NCBI GenBank assembly: GCA_934654795.1
Contig: CAKUGT010000014.1
Location: 1 to 40,219, forward strand
Reading direction: 5' to 3'
From: an uncultured Collinsella sp.
Lineage (GTDB): Bacteria > Actinomycetota > Coriobacteriia > Coriobacteriales > Coriobacteriaceae
Length of the DNA: 40,219 bases
The stretch's first letter is position 1; every line of letters begins with the position of its first letter. The notes beneath the pieces were generated by a model that ran no database searches, was not told where the DNA came from, and was given only the letters and a program-made list of their open reading frames with translations. Position numbers and translations under genes: made by a program. This document shows, in pieces, positions 26,001-32,951 of this stretch.

Positions 26001-29000
26001 CCTTGTCGCCCTCGACGAGCTCAAAGCTAAACTCGCCGTCCTTGAGCGTGCGACCGGTCAGAACCTTGGTCGCGGTGATCTGGTCGGTGACACTGAACTC
26101 GTTGGGGTTCGGCTTATAGCTGTTGTTGAACTTCGCCTCGCCGGCTCCCTTCAGCTCATGCGTAGCGTTGAGCGTGCCGTCACCGTTGTCGGTGATGGTC
26201 GTCTCGATGGTGTAGGTCTTGCTGTCGTAAGTGATGCCATTGCCGGCGTCGCCCGGGACCTCGCGCAGCGTGTAGGCGTGCTTGCCGGCCTCGGTGTAGG
26301 TGATCTCGCCCATCGCAATGTTGCCGTCGGCGTCATTGGTACCGGTGGCGACCACGTCGTTGCCCTCGACGAGCTCGAAGGAGAACTCGCCGGCCTTGAG
26401 GTCGCGGCCGGCCAGGACCTTGGTCGCCGCGATCTTGTCGGTGACACTCGACTTGCCAGGATTCGGCTTGTAGGTGTTCTCGAAGATCGCCTTCTCGGCG
26501 TTCTGCAGCTTATGCTCCACGCTGAGGGTACCGTCGCCGTTGTCCGTAACCGTAGTCACGATGGTGTACTCGGCGGTGCTGTAGGTAATGCCGTTCTCGG
26601 TGGCGCCGGCCTTGGCCTCGCGCAGCGTGTAAGTGTGTTCGCCGGCCTCAGTGTACGTGACGGGATCCATCACGATCTTGCCGTCGGCGTTGTTGGTACC
26701 GGTGGCGACGACCTCGTTGTCCTTGACGAGCTCAAAGCGGAACTCGCCGGCCACAAGGCCAAGCTCGCGCCCGGTCAGGACCTTAGTCGCGTTGATCTGG
26801 TCGGTGACGCTGGAGTCCTTGGGGGCCACGGTGTAGGCGTTCACAAACTTGTTGCCGGTATCGCCGTAGACAGCCGTCGCCGTCAGGGTACCATCGCCGT
26901 TGTCGACAACGGTTACATATGCGTCAATTACCGACACGGTGGCGCTCACGCCCGCAGGCAGCCTATCGGTCTGCTCGGCAGCAATGTAGCGAATGGTCCA
27001 CGTGGGCTTGTCTGAGCTATCGTCAAACGACGCCTTGTCTTCCTTGACCAGCTTGGCAAGCGACTCGGTCGTGTACTCCAGCGGACCGAACTCAACCTTG
27101 CCACTCTTGTTGGTTGCGTTCAGCAGGACCTCGTCGTGCCCCGCGTAGCTCAACGTAAACTTGAATTCGCCGTCGGCCATCAGGCGCCCCGTGAGCGTCT
27201 TGGTAGCCTCAAGAGTCAGCGGGGTTTCCGTCTTGGCGCTATAGGTGTTCGTGAACTTAGTCTCACCCGAGGTCTTTTCAACGTCGGCCTTAAGCTCGCC
27301 CTTGGCGTTAACCGTCACAGTCACCTTGAACGTGGCAACGTTATCGCTGTAGGTGATACCGCCCAGCTTGCCCTTGACCTCGCGGACCTCATAAGTGTAC
27401 TCGCCCGGCTTGTTGTAGGTGATCTTGCCGAAGTCGATGGCGGCGACGCCATTGTCGTCCGCATTCTGATTGGTCACGGTTACGGTTGCAGGATCGGGCA
27501 GCGGAGCGTCGTTCTCGGACGTCGCGGAGAGCTCAAACTTAAACTCATCGGTATCCGTCCAGCCGCGGCCTTCGAGCACCTTGGTCAGGCCGAAGTCGGC
27601 CTTGGTATCCACCGTTGCCGGCGTCATGTTGTACGCAAAGCTGATCTTGCCGTTATTGCCCAGGTAGGAGTTGACATGCGTCGCGGTCGCCTTGGCGGAC
27701 GTGTTGTTCCACTTGGGATTGAGAACGTCGGAGGCGGTATGGGTGTTGTTGCCGCCCACGCTCTCCTTAGTGGTGTGGAGCTCATCGATAAAGGCCAGGC
27801 GTGCGGTTCCCACAGTAAACACCAAGTTACCGTTCTCATCGGGAACAATCGCGCCGTCGAACTTCGCGGCGTCGCCGCCGATAAATTCGATGACGTCGGT
27901 GGCGGGCTTGGCCTCGCCGTTCTCGCCCTGCTCCTCAAACTCATCCTTGTAGTAATACTTGCCGTCATCAGCCAGCGAGCCCGTTGCCGGCTTCGTGCAT
28001 TCCTTATCCGTGTAAATGGGCGTCTGCTTCTGGAAGTAGTAGTAGCGGTTGGTGTCGGCCGGCTCAAAGGTCGCAACCGTATCACCCAGCTCGCCGCCGT
28101 TCCACTTGTTCGCGTAGAAATTCACGGTCTTGGTGCGGTCAACGACGGTCGTATTATGCTCGATGTAGTCCTTGAGCCCCGTGACCTTCTCGGGCGTAAA
28201 CAGATTGTCGAGTGCAGCTTTCTTCACGCTCGAGGCGTACTTTACGCGGATAGGCTGAGCGCTGTCGACCGAGAGCTTGCCGTCTTCGTTCTTAAAGTGG
28301 CTCTGCGGAATCAACGATGCAGGGATGCTGACCGTTACGATATCGCCCTTCTGGGGATTGTCCTTGTCAGCACGCTGCACGGTGATGAGCAGGTCTTTTG
28401 CCTTACCGGTGAACTCGTAGGTATCGGTATTGGTTTCTTTGTTGACCATCTTGTTAGGCTTGGTAAACGACGTGCCGTTGATGACGACTTCAGTAAAGCC
28501 GTCGACCTGCATAAAGTCGCCCAGCTCATCGGTAAACGTGATGTAGCCGGACTTGGTCGCGTCGTAGCCCTTATCAATTTTGGTTGGATGGGGCGGCTCC
28601 GACGTAATGGCCTTTGAGATGTCGTCGAAGACCTTCTTGAGCTCATCGGCATTGGTCGCCGACTTGTAGAAGTCGGAGTTCTCCGCGCGCGCACCGTGAG
28701 CATCCCATGCCGTAGCATTGGGATAGTTGCTCGACACGGCCTGCATGAACTTGTTCGCTTTATTCGCTTCGTCTGTTCCTAAATCTTGAATGCCTGCACT
28801 GGGATTCGCTCCGCTAAAGATACCGATGGTATAAACGGTGGCCTTGCCGTCCTTCATGCTCTTGGCAAACTTCACGGCATCGTTGGCAACGCCCGAATCG
28901 AATTTACTTTGCTTTGTTGGCGTACCGTCGGTAAAGAACACAATAATCTTCTTGGCGTCTTCGCGGCCAGAAGTGATGCCCTTAGCCAGCTCCAGACCAT

Positions 29001-29694
29001 TGTCGGCGCGCGTGGCACCGGCAGGTTTGATTCCAGCAATTTTATTCTTGAGATTGGTTGCCTTGCCGCCGGAACAATCGGTCAGGCCCTCCACTACCTG
29101 CGAGTAGTTGTACCAAAATTGCCCCTGCTTGTACTGGTCGTTGCCGATTTTATCGGTCTTATCACCTGCAAACTTGACAATGGCAACCCTATGCTGCCTA
29201 TCGACGCCCTCGATACCTTCGTTTTGTTTGGCGATGGTATCGATAAAGCTATTCGCAGCGTTCTTCAACGCTTCGATACGCTCGGTCTTGTCGCCGCCGC
29301 CCATAGGATCATTCATCGAGCCAGAGGCATCCAGCACCATCACGATGTCAAGCGGCGTGGTAACCGTCACGGTTGAATTGGATGTCGAAGACATAGCCGA
29401 AAGCGTAGTCAAGAAATCCGACTCTTCGTTTTCTCCGGTTGCCTCAACCGTCTTGTCGGTCCAGATTCGGCCGACGTTTTGAGTCGTCACCTTATTGCCG
29501 CTGTGGCCGGCCGCCCATTTTTCCCAGCGTCCGCTGGTGTCGGGGTCGACGACCGTCGGTCCGCTCACTGTCGGTCCGTCCATTCCTGTGCTGGACCTGG
29601 CGTTGGCCTCGGGCAGCATGGCGAATGCTGCGGCTGGCAATACCAGCACTACGGCAAGTATCACCGCCAAGAGACCCCTCGTGTACTTACCCAT
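23050..29694 (-). CDS. Giant LPXTG-anchored VWA adhesin with eleven Spy0128/FctA-like domains
   Basis: A 2214-residue surface protein. Signal peptide 1-33; a VWA domain (about 113-350) with the metal-ion site D122-A-S-G-S126; an unassigned region (about 350-690); eleven tandem beta domains of about 130 residues (about 690-2160); then a sorting signal LPTTGD, a hydrophobic helix and a GIRKR tail for sortase. Each beta domain repeats the same three marks: a Lys in a K-x-L-x-GR motif, a Glu in Y-x-x-RE or equivalent, and an Asn in (F)xNxY. These are the trio that forms the internal Lys-Asn isopeptide bond in Spy0128/FctA pilin domains. The ninth carries an acidic insert of short A-E/D-A-D-E repeats. 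A role in attachment to host or other surfaces is inferred. No sortase is in the window. The ATG at 29694 follows AAGGGAG. Confidence 0.92.
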   Translation of the reverse strand: MGKYTRGLLAVILAVVLVLPAAAFAMLPEANARSSTGMDGPTVSGPTVVDPDTSGRWEKWAAGHSGNKVTTQNVGRIWTDKTVEATGENEESDFLTTLSAMSSTSNSTVTVTTPLDIVMVLDASGSMNDPMGGGDKTERIEALKNAANSFIDTIAKQNEGIEGVDRQHRVAIVKFAGDKTDKIGNDQYKQGQFWYNYSQVVEGLTDCSGGKATNLKNKIAGIKPAGATRADNGLELAKGITSGREDAKKIIVFFTDGTPTKQSKFDSGVANDAVKFAKSMKDGKATVYTIGIFSGANPSAGIQDLGTDEANKANKFMQAVSSNYPNATAWDAHGARAENSDFYKSATNADELKKVFDDISKAITSEPPHPTKIDKGYDATKSGYITFTDELGDFMQVDGFTEVVINGTSFTKPNKMVNKETNTDTYEFTGKAKDLLITVQRADKDNPQKGDIVTVSIPASLIPQSHFKNEDGKLSVDSAQPIRVKYASSVKKAALDNLFTPEKVTGLKDYIEHNTTVVDRTKTVNFYANKWNGGELGDTVATFEPADTNRYYYFQKQTPIYTDKECTKPATGSLADDGKYYYKDEFEEQGENGEAKPATDVIEFIGGDAAKFDGAIVPDENGNLVFTVGTARLAFIDELHTTKESVGGNNTHTASDVLNPKWNNTSAKATATHVNSYLGNNGKISFAYNMTPATVDTKADFGLTKVLEGRGWTDTDEFKFELSATSENDAPLPDPATVTVTNQNADDNGVAAIDFGKITYNKPGEYTYEVREVKGKLGGITYSDNVATFKVTVTVNAKGELKADVEKTSGETKFTNTYSAKTETPLTLEATKTLTGRLMADGEFKFTLSYAGHDEVLLNATNKSGKVEFGPLEYTTESLAKLVKEDKASFDDSSDKPTWTIRYIAAEQTDRLPAGVSATVSVIDAYVTVVDNGDGTLTATAVYGDTGNKFVNAYTVAPKDSSVTDQINATKVLTGRELGLVAGEFRFELVKDNEVVATGTNNADGKIVMDPVTYTEAGEHTYTLREAKAGATENGITYSTAEYTIVTTVTDNGDGTLSVEHKLQNAEKAIFENTYKPNPGKSSVTDKIAATKVLAGRDLKAGEFSFELVEGNDVVATGTNDADGNIAMGEITYTEAGKHAYTLREVPGDAGNGITYDSKTYTIETTITDNGDGTLNATHELKGAGEAKFNNSYKPNPNEFSVTDQITATKVLTGRTLKDGEFSFELVEGDKVVAKGTNTADGKIAMGKITYDKPGKHTYTLREVNGGTTSKGITYSDAKFTIETTITDKGDGTLEAKHVLKSDKPATFENTYSVTPTDADLDFGLSKAIDGREWTDGDEFSFTITAPEGTPLPDPATVTVSRHDAKDGIAAIKFGKIRYTAAGTYKYEIRENAGSTVGMTYDAHVATAEVTVTEDGEGKLTANVTKKENGRFTNTYRTELNYTAAGGLKLSKTLRGRPMTEGQFTFTVTPADEASANALGLLPVANEFKSPATAEGTVGLIDILAGHEVKFTQADAGKTFKYTVAEKNDGQPGYTYDDAVRTVTIAIADDTAGTLTATTTVSGGSEGTLVTEYKTGAAAVESAVVPFVNSYSATTNTTGGAAAQVVAAKTLTGRPMADGEFYFGIAYAGEKEAIEGTCTTNVNEHVRFGSLHYTTEMLANLVNAKRAIRTDTDAKPEWTIGYTAFEFTPQLAAKGITAATPSFSFKVIVVDNGDGTLTATPVYDGIKPLFENVYGTDAVDAALAGTKKLQAAEGLTPADIAGKFTFTVAADEAGAPMPEHATATNDAAGNVDFGKIHFTLEDLNRALGVTDDATDETEADEADADEAEADEAEADEADVDVNADESKDENEPATTTSRSHTFTYTVTESGSVPGVTNDANATRKVSYTVTDDGAGHLKVVREGDDGAAFTFTNTYSVTPTDSVVTDQVKTVKRLTGRDLAAGEFTFDLLEDGVVVASGANDANGTVTLSPIRYEAPGTHTYMLREACPNALGLYKGVTYDGATYTVVTTVSDNGDGTLTATHKLEGTTESAGFTNKYHAMPTQVSIGAIKVLEGRELKKDEFSFKLAGEDVESTVTNDADGKISFDKFEYSEPGTYVYAISEVKGDEAGMTYDKSVFTATVNVVDDGEGNLKASVAYTKGDKSVEGIVFNNTYKKPETPVPTPDPGTPKTVTNIVKTVKGFLPTTGDQQAAALLMAFVIAMAGVGALVWGIRKR

Positions 29695-29746
29695 CGTGTC
29701 TCCCTTCTCGCAGGATCAGACCTTGCATCAGCCTAAAGTTACGAAA

Positions 29747-29826
29747 TGAGACACAGTTAGGGCAGGTGACACACGTTCCAGATTCAGTTTTGGGCGTGAG
29801 ACAAATGTCTCACCAAAGTTGAGACA
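29747..29826 (-). promoter_or_regulatory. Operator cluster upstream of the adhesin
   Basis: GTGAGACAAATGTCTCAC (29796-29813) is a perfect 18-base palindrome. Single TGAGACA half-sites lie on both sides, at 29747-29753 and 29820-29826, and a related GTGACACA near 29766. Regular half-sites 53-132 bases ahead of the adhesin start suggest cooperative control of this gene. The -10/-35 boxes are not clear. Confidence 0.6.
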
Positions 29827-29934
29827 CGGCGTTTTCGCAGGAAAACGGGTGCGACTCGGAGCCGACAGGCCAAAATGATCCGTTTTCCTCCGTCCCCGGG
29901 GGATCAGGGGCTGCTACCAATACGGCACCATTTC

Positions 29935-30087
29935 AAAACTATGCCGGTTTACTACGATAAAAACGAAATCCCCGACCACACCCGCTTTTTTTCGCAAAGT
30001 CGCAAGCCGTCTACCTGCGGTTTTGTTTTTGCCGAATGCGGTGTGGTTGGAGGTTGGCGATTTATCGTAGTAAACCGGCATAGTTTT
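29935..30087. repeat. 153-bp element with 27-bp perfect terminal inverted repeats
   Basis: Arms 29935-29961 and 30061-30087 (core CTATGCCGGTTTACTACGAT) are perfect reverse complements. The inside continues as an imperfect hairpin (CCACACCCGC against GCGGTGTGG). It is non-coding and occupies most of the gap between the adhesin and the hydrogenase operon. No target duplication is visible. Confidence 0.75.
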
Positions 30088-30120
30088 GTTCGCGGCGGCC
30101 TGACCGCGCGCTCAAGCGCG

Positions 30121-30152
30121 GGGCCGGCGGGGCATTTTTGCCCCGCCGGCCC
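30121..30152. terminator. GC-rich hairpin after the hydrogenase operon
   Basis: Thirteen-base perfect arms (30121-30133 and 30140-30152) around ATTTTT. It lies ten bases past the last hydrogenase gene and is the likely end of that transcript, although no T run follows on the minus strand. Confidence 0.65.
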
Positions 30153-30162
30153 TATTTCAGCG

Positions 30163-30504
30163 CTATTCCGGCTTGGTTTCTACCGTGGGCGTCTTGTCCG
30201 CCGCGACTGGGGTGCGGGCGGTGTCCATAGTCAGGCAGTGCTTGGGGCAGCTTTCGATGCATTCGCCACACACCACGCAGGCATACGGGTCAATCGACCA
30301 CGTTCCTCCCTTGCGATCGACCGCGAGCGCGCCCGCCGGGCAGCGGCGCGCGCACATGCCGCAGCAAATGCACACGTCCATGTCGTTGACGATGTGCCCG
30401 CGCAAGCGCTCGGGCGCCGCCAGCTTCTCCTGCGGATAGCACACCGTGACCGGCTGCTTGACCATAGAGCCCAAGGCCGTCTTGGCAAATGTCAGTAAAC
30501 TCAT
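30163..30504 (-). CDS. echF: Ech hydrogenase ferredoxin-like subunit (EchF/HycF type)
   Basis: A 113-residue polyferredoxin with two [4Fe-4S] motifs: C-x2-C-x2-C-x3-CP beginning CICCGMC at about 45, and again CVVCGEC at about 75. It would pass electrons from soluble ferredoxin to the small subunit of the membrane-bound hydrogenase. The Pro/Thr-rich C-terminal tail has no motif. Last gene of the five-gene operon; ATG at 30504, seven bases after the large-subunit stop. Confidence 0.85.
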   Translation of the reverse strand: MSLLTFAKTALGSMVKQPVTVCYPQEKLAAPERLRGHIVNDMDVCICCGMCARRCPAGALAVDRKGGTWSIDPYACVVCGECIESCPKHCLTMDTARTPVAADKTPTVETKPE

Positions 30505-30511
30505 GCCGCGC

Positions 30512-31600
30512 CTACCTTTCCGTGCAGCTAATGCAGGGGTCGATGGTCAGGATAATCATGGGCACGTTGGCGATGAGCACGCCCTGCAGCGCATGCGTCA
30601 GACCCGCCAGGTTCTGCGACGTCGGCGTGCGCACGCGGAAGCGGTCCAGGTTCTTGGTGCCGTTGCCGCGCACATAGTAGTACGCCTCGCCGCGCGGCTG
30701 CTCAATCACAACTTCGCCGCGCGCGCCGTCGGCCGGTGTGAGCTTGGTGCGCCCACCGATACCGTCGTGCGGAATCTTGCCAACAAGCTCCTTAATAATG
30801 TCCATAGCTTGCGTGACCTCGGCGCAACGCACCTGGCAGCGAGCGTAGCAATCGCCGTCGGTCGCCACGATGGGCTCAAACGCAGCCAGATCCGCATAGG
30901 CGCCGTCGCCAAACATGCGCACGTCGTAGTCCACACCCGAGGCGCGCCCAAACGGGCCGACCATCGAAAGCTCCAGCGCGTCCTTCTTGCTGATCACGCC
31001 CACGCCATGCAGGCGCTCGCCACAGCTGTCGTCATCCAAAAACGTATGCATCAGGGCCTCGTAGTCGGGACGCATGGCATCGAGTGTCTGGACAATACCC
31101 GTCAGCTCGGAGTCCTCAATGTCGTGCTTAAGGCCGCCGATTTCGTTGATCGACAGGATCACGCGGCCGCCGCAGGTGCTCTCGAAGATCTTGAGAATCT
31201 GCTCGCGCAGGGTCCACGAACGATAGAACAGTGCCTCGAAGCCAAAGGCATCGGCGAGCAGGCCCAGCCACAGCAGGTGCGAGTGGATGCGCGAAAGCTC
31301 GTGCAAAATGGTGCGGATATACTGCACGCGGCCGGGCACCTCGATGTCAAGCATGCGTTCGCAGGCGCTGGCATAGCCGCAGCTGTGGCCCACGGCGCAA
31401 ATGCCGCAGATGCGCTCGGCGATGTAGCCAAACTGATGCATATCGCGCTTTTCGGTGAGCTTCTCGAGCCCGCGGTGCACAAAGCCGATCTGCGGAATTG
31501 CCTCGATGACGCGATCGTCCTCGATCACCAGGTCCAGATGAAGCGGCTCGGGCAGCACCGGGTGCTGCGGGCCAAACGGAATAACGGAGCGATGTGCCAT
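30512..31600 (-). CDS. echE: Group 4 [NiFe] hydrogenase large subunit (EchE type)
   Basis: A 362-residue catalytic subunit related to NuoD/HycE. The N-terminal L1 motif RICGICAVGHS supplies C65 and C68, and the C-terminal L2 motif DPCISCTER supplies C356 and C359. These four Cys bind the Ni-Fe centre, so it is a true hydrogenase rather than complex I, where they are lost. The protein ends exactly at the Arg of the L2 motif, so there is no cleavable C-terminal peptide; maturation by a HycI-type protease should not be needed. The N-terminal 30-kDa domain present in HycE is a separate gene here, as in Ech. Confidence 0.93.
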   Translation of the reverse strand: MAHRSVIPFGPQHPVLPEPLHLDLVIEDDRVIEAIPQIGFVHRGLEKLTEKRDMHQFGYIAERICGICAVGHSCGYASACERMLDIEVPGRVQYIRTILHELSRIHSHLLWLGLLADAFGFEALFYRSWTLREQILKIFESTCGGRVILSINEIGGLKHDIEDSELTGIVQTLDAMRPDYEALMHTFLDDDSCGERLHGVGVISKKDALELSMVGPFGRASGVDYDVRMFGDGAYADLAAFEPIVATDGDCYARCQVRCAEVTQAMDIIKELVGKIPHDGIGGRTKLTPADGARGEVVIEQPRGEAYYYVRGNGTKNLDRFRVRTPTSQNLAGLTHALQGVLIANVPMIILTIDPCISCTER

Positions 31601-31605
31601 GGACC

Positions 31606-32322
31606 TTACGCCTCCTTTTTCTGCTTGTCGCGGGCGGCCTTGGCGGCAAGCGCCGCGCGGACCTTGGCCGCTTTCTCGGGATCCATGGCGGCGAGCTTTG
31701 CCTCCATCTCGACGGCTTTAAGTGCGGCCTTGGCGGCGGCCTCGTCATGCTGAGCATCGGAGCCGGCAGCCGCAGCGGGCTGAGCGGCGGCGCCCGCGGC
31801 ATCGCCGGCGCCCGCAACGCCCTCCCCTGCAGCAGCCGCAGCCGCGGCGGCCTTCTCGGCAGCGGCCTTGCGCGCCTTAGCCTCGGCAGCCGCGCGGACC
31901 TTCATGGCCTTCTCACGCGCAGCCTTCACCTCGGGCGTGATAACGCTCATGGGCTCGGCCGTCGAGACCTGGTAGAAAAAGCCCTTAAAGTCGATCTGCA
32001 TGTCGGTAATGGCAAGACCAAACAGGTCGTGGACCTCATTTTCAAACGGGAATACCGCCGGATAATACGAGCTGATGGACGGAATCTCCTGGTACCGGTC
32101 GATTCCCTCGACTACCAGGTTCTCAATCGCATGGCTGCCGTCCTGCGCAATATGCTCCTGAGCAGCTCGAACGTTGATAAACGTATAGACCAAGCGATAC
32201 GTGCCGTCGTCGACGTTGCGCTCGGCGTGCATTTGCACAAAGCGCGCGCCGACGCCCTTGAGCTCCTGGACATGCGACAGCAACTCATCGATCCCGACGG
32301 TGATATAGATTGCCTCTTGCAT
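31606..32322 (-). CDS. echD: Ech hydrogenase 30-kDa subunit (NuoC/EchD-like)
   Basis: A 238-residue protein. Residues 1-125 match the NuoC/30-kDa subunit (IYITVGIDELLSHVQELK near the start, SISSYYPAVFPFENEVHDLFG, typical of the E/D-rich LFG motif). The rest, from about 130, is a long Ala/Lys/Glu helix of low complexity that is not part of the family core. It joins the large and small subunits of the peripheral arm. The start overlaps the small-subunit stop by one base (TAATG); the large subunit follows five bases later. Confidence 0.85.
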   Translation of the reverse strand: MQEAIYITVGIDELLSHVQELKGVGARFVQMHAERNVDDGTYRLVYTFINVRAAQEHIAQDGSHAIENLVVEGIDRYQEIPSISSYYPAVFPFENEVHDLFGLAITDMQIDFKGFFYQVSTAEPMSVITPEVKAAREKAMKVRAAAEAKARKAAAEKAAAAAAAAGEGVAGAGDAAGAAAQPAAAAGSDAQHDEAAAKAALKAVEMEAKLAAMDPEKAAKVRAALAAKAARDKQKKEA

Positions 32323-32939
32323 TACTCGGCCTCCTTTGCAGCGGCGGGCTCGTCGGTAGCGCCGTCAGCAGCGGCGGGCGCACCGTTAGCGGCACCCGCG
32401 TCGGCACCGGCCCCAGCCCCGGCCCCCGCAGCTGCCACAAACCCGTCCTCGCCCAGCTCAACGCCGCCGTCCCAGGTAGCAGCGCCGCCCACGGTAAGTG
32501 GATCGCCGCCGGCGCGCATCACGGCCCCCTTCTGGTCCAGGATGCCGCACGCCTCCACGACGGCATCGATCACCGTCTCGGGGCGAATGGCGCACCCGGG
32601 CGCGTACACGTCCACGGGAATCGCGCGGTCCACGCCGCCGATCACGTTGTACGCATCGCGGAACACGCCGCCCGAACACGCGCAGATACCGCAGGCCACC
32701 ACGCACTTGGGCTCGAGCATCTGGTTGTAGATCTGGCGCACGACGGGCAGGTTCTGGGCATTGACCGAACCCGTCACCAAAAAGATATCCGCATGCTTGG
32801 GATTGCCGGTGTTGACCACACCAAAACGCTCCGCATCAAACAGCGGGGTGAGCGAGGCCAGCACCTCGATATCGCATCCGTTGCAGCTCGAGCCGTCGTA
32901 ATGAATAACCCACGGCGAGCGCGACATTTTATGATCCAT
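32322..32939 (-). CDS. echC: Ech hydrogenase small subunit (NuoB/EchC-like)
   Basis: A 205-residue subunit that binds the proximal [4Fe-4S] cluster. Ligands are seen in SSCNGCDIE (about 17-25), VACGICACSGG (about 81-91) and PGCAIRPE (about 113-120). Electrons pass from EchF through it to the Ni-Fe site. The final 45 residues are Ala/Gly/Glu-rich and not conserved. ATG at 32939 with AGGAGG eight bases upstream, overlapping the stop of the membrane-subunit gene. Confidence 0.9.
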   Translation of the reverse strand: MDHKMSRSPWVIHYDGSSCNGCDIEVLASLTPLFDAERFGVVNTGNPKHADIFLVTGSVNAQNLPVVRQIYNQMLEPKCVVACGICACSGGVFRDAYNVIGGVDRAIPVDVYAPGCAIRPETVIDAVVEACGILDQKGAVMRAGGDPLTVGGAATWDGGVELGEDGFVAAAGAGAGAGADAGAANGAPAAADGATDEPAAAKEAE

Positions 32940-32951
32940 GGATGCCGCCTC

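Noticed and set aside
23050..29694. Pilus operon with sortase
   Set aside because: Only one LPXTG protein is present and no sortase gene occurs within the window; it is called a single anchored adhesin instead.
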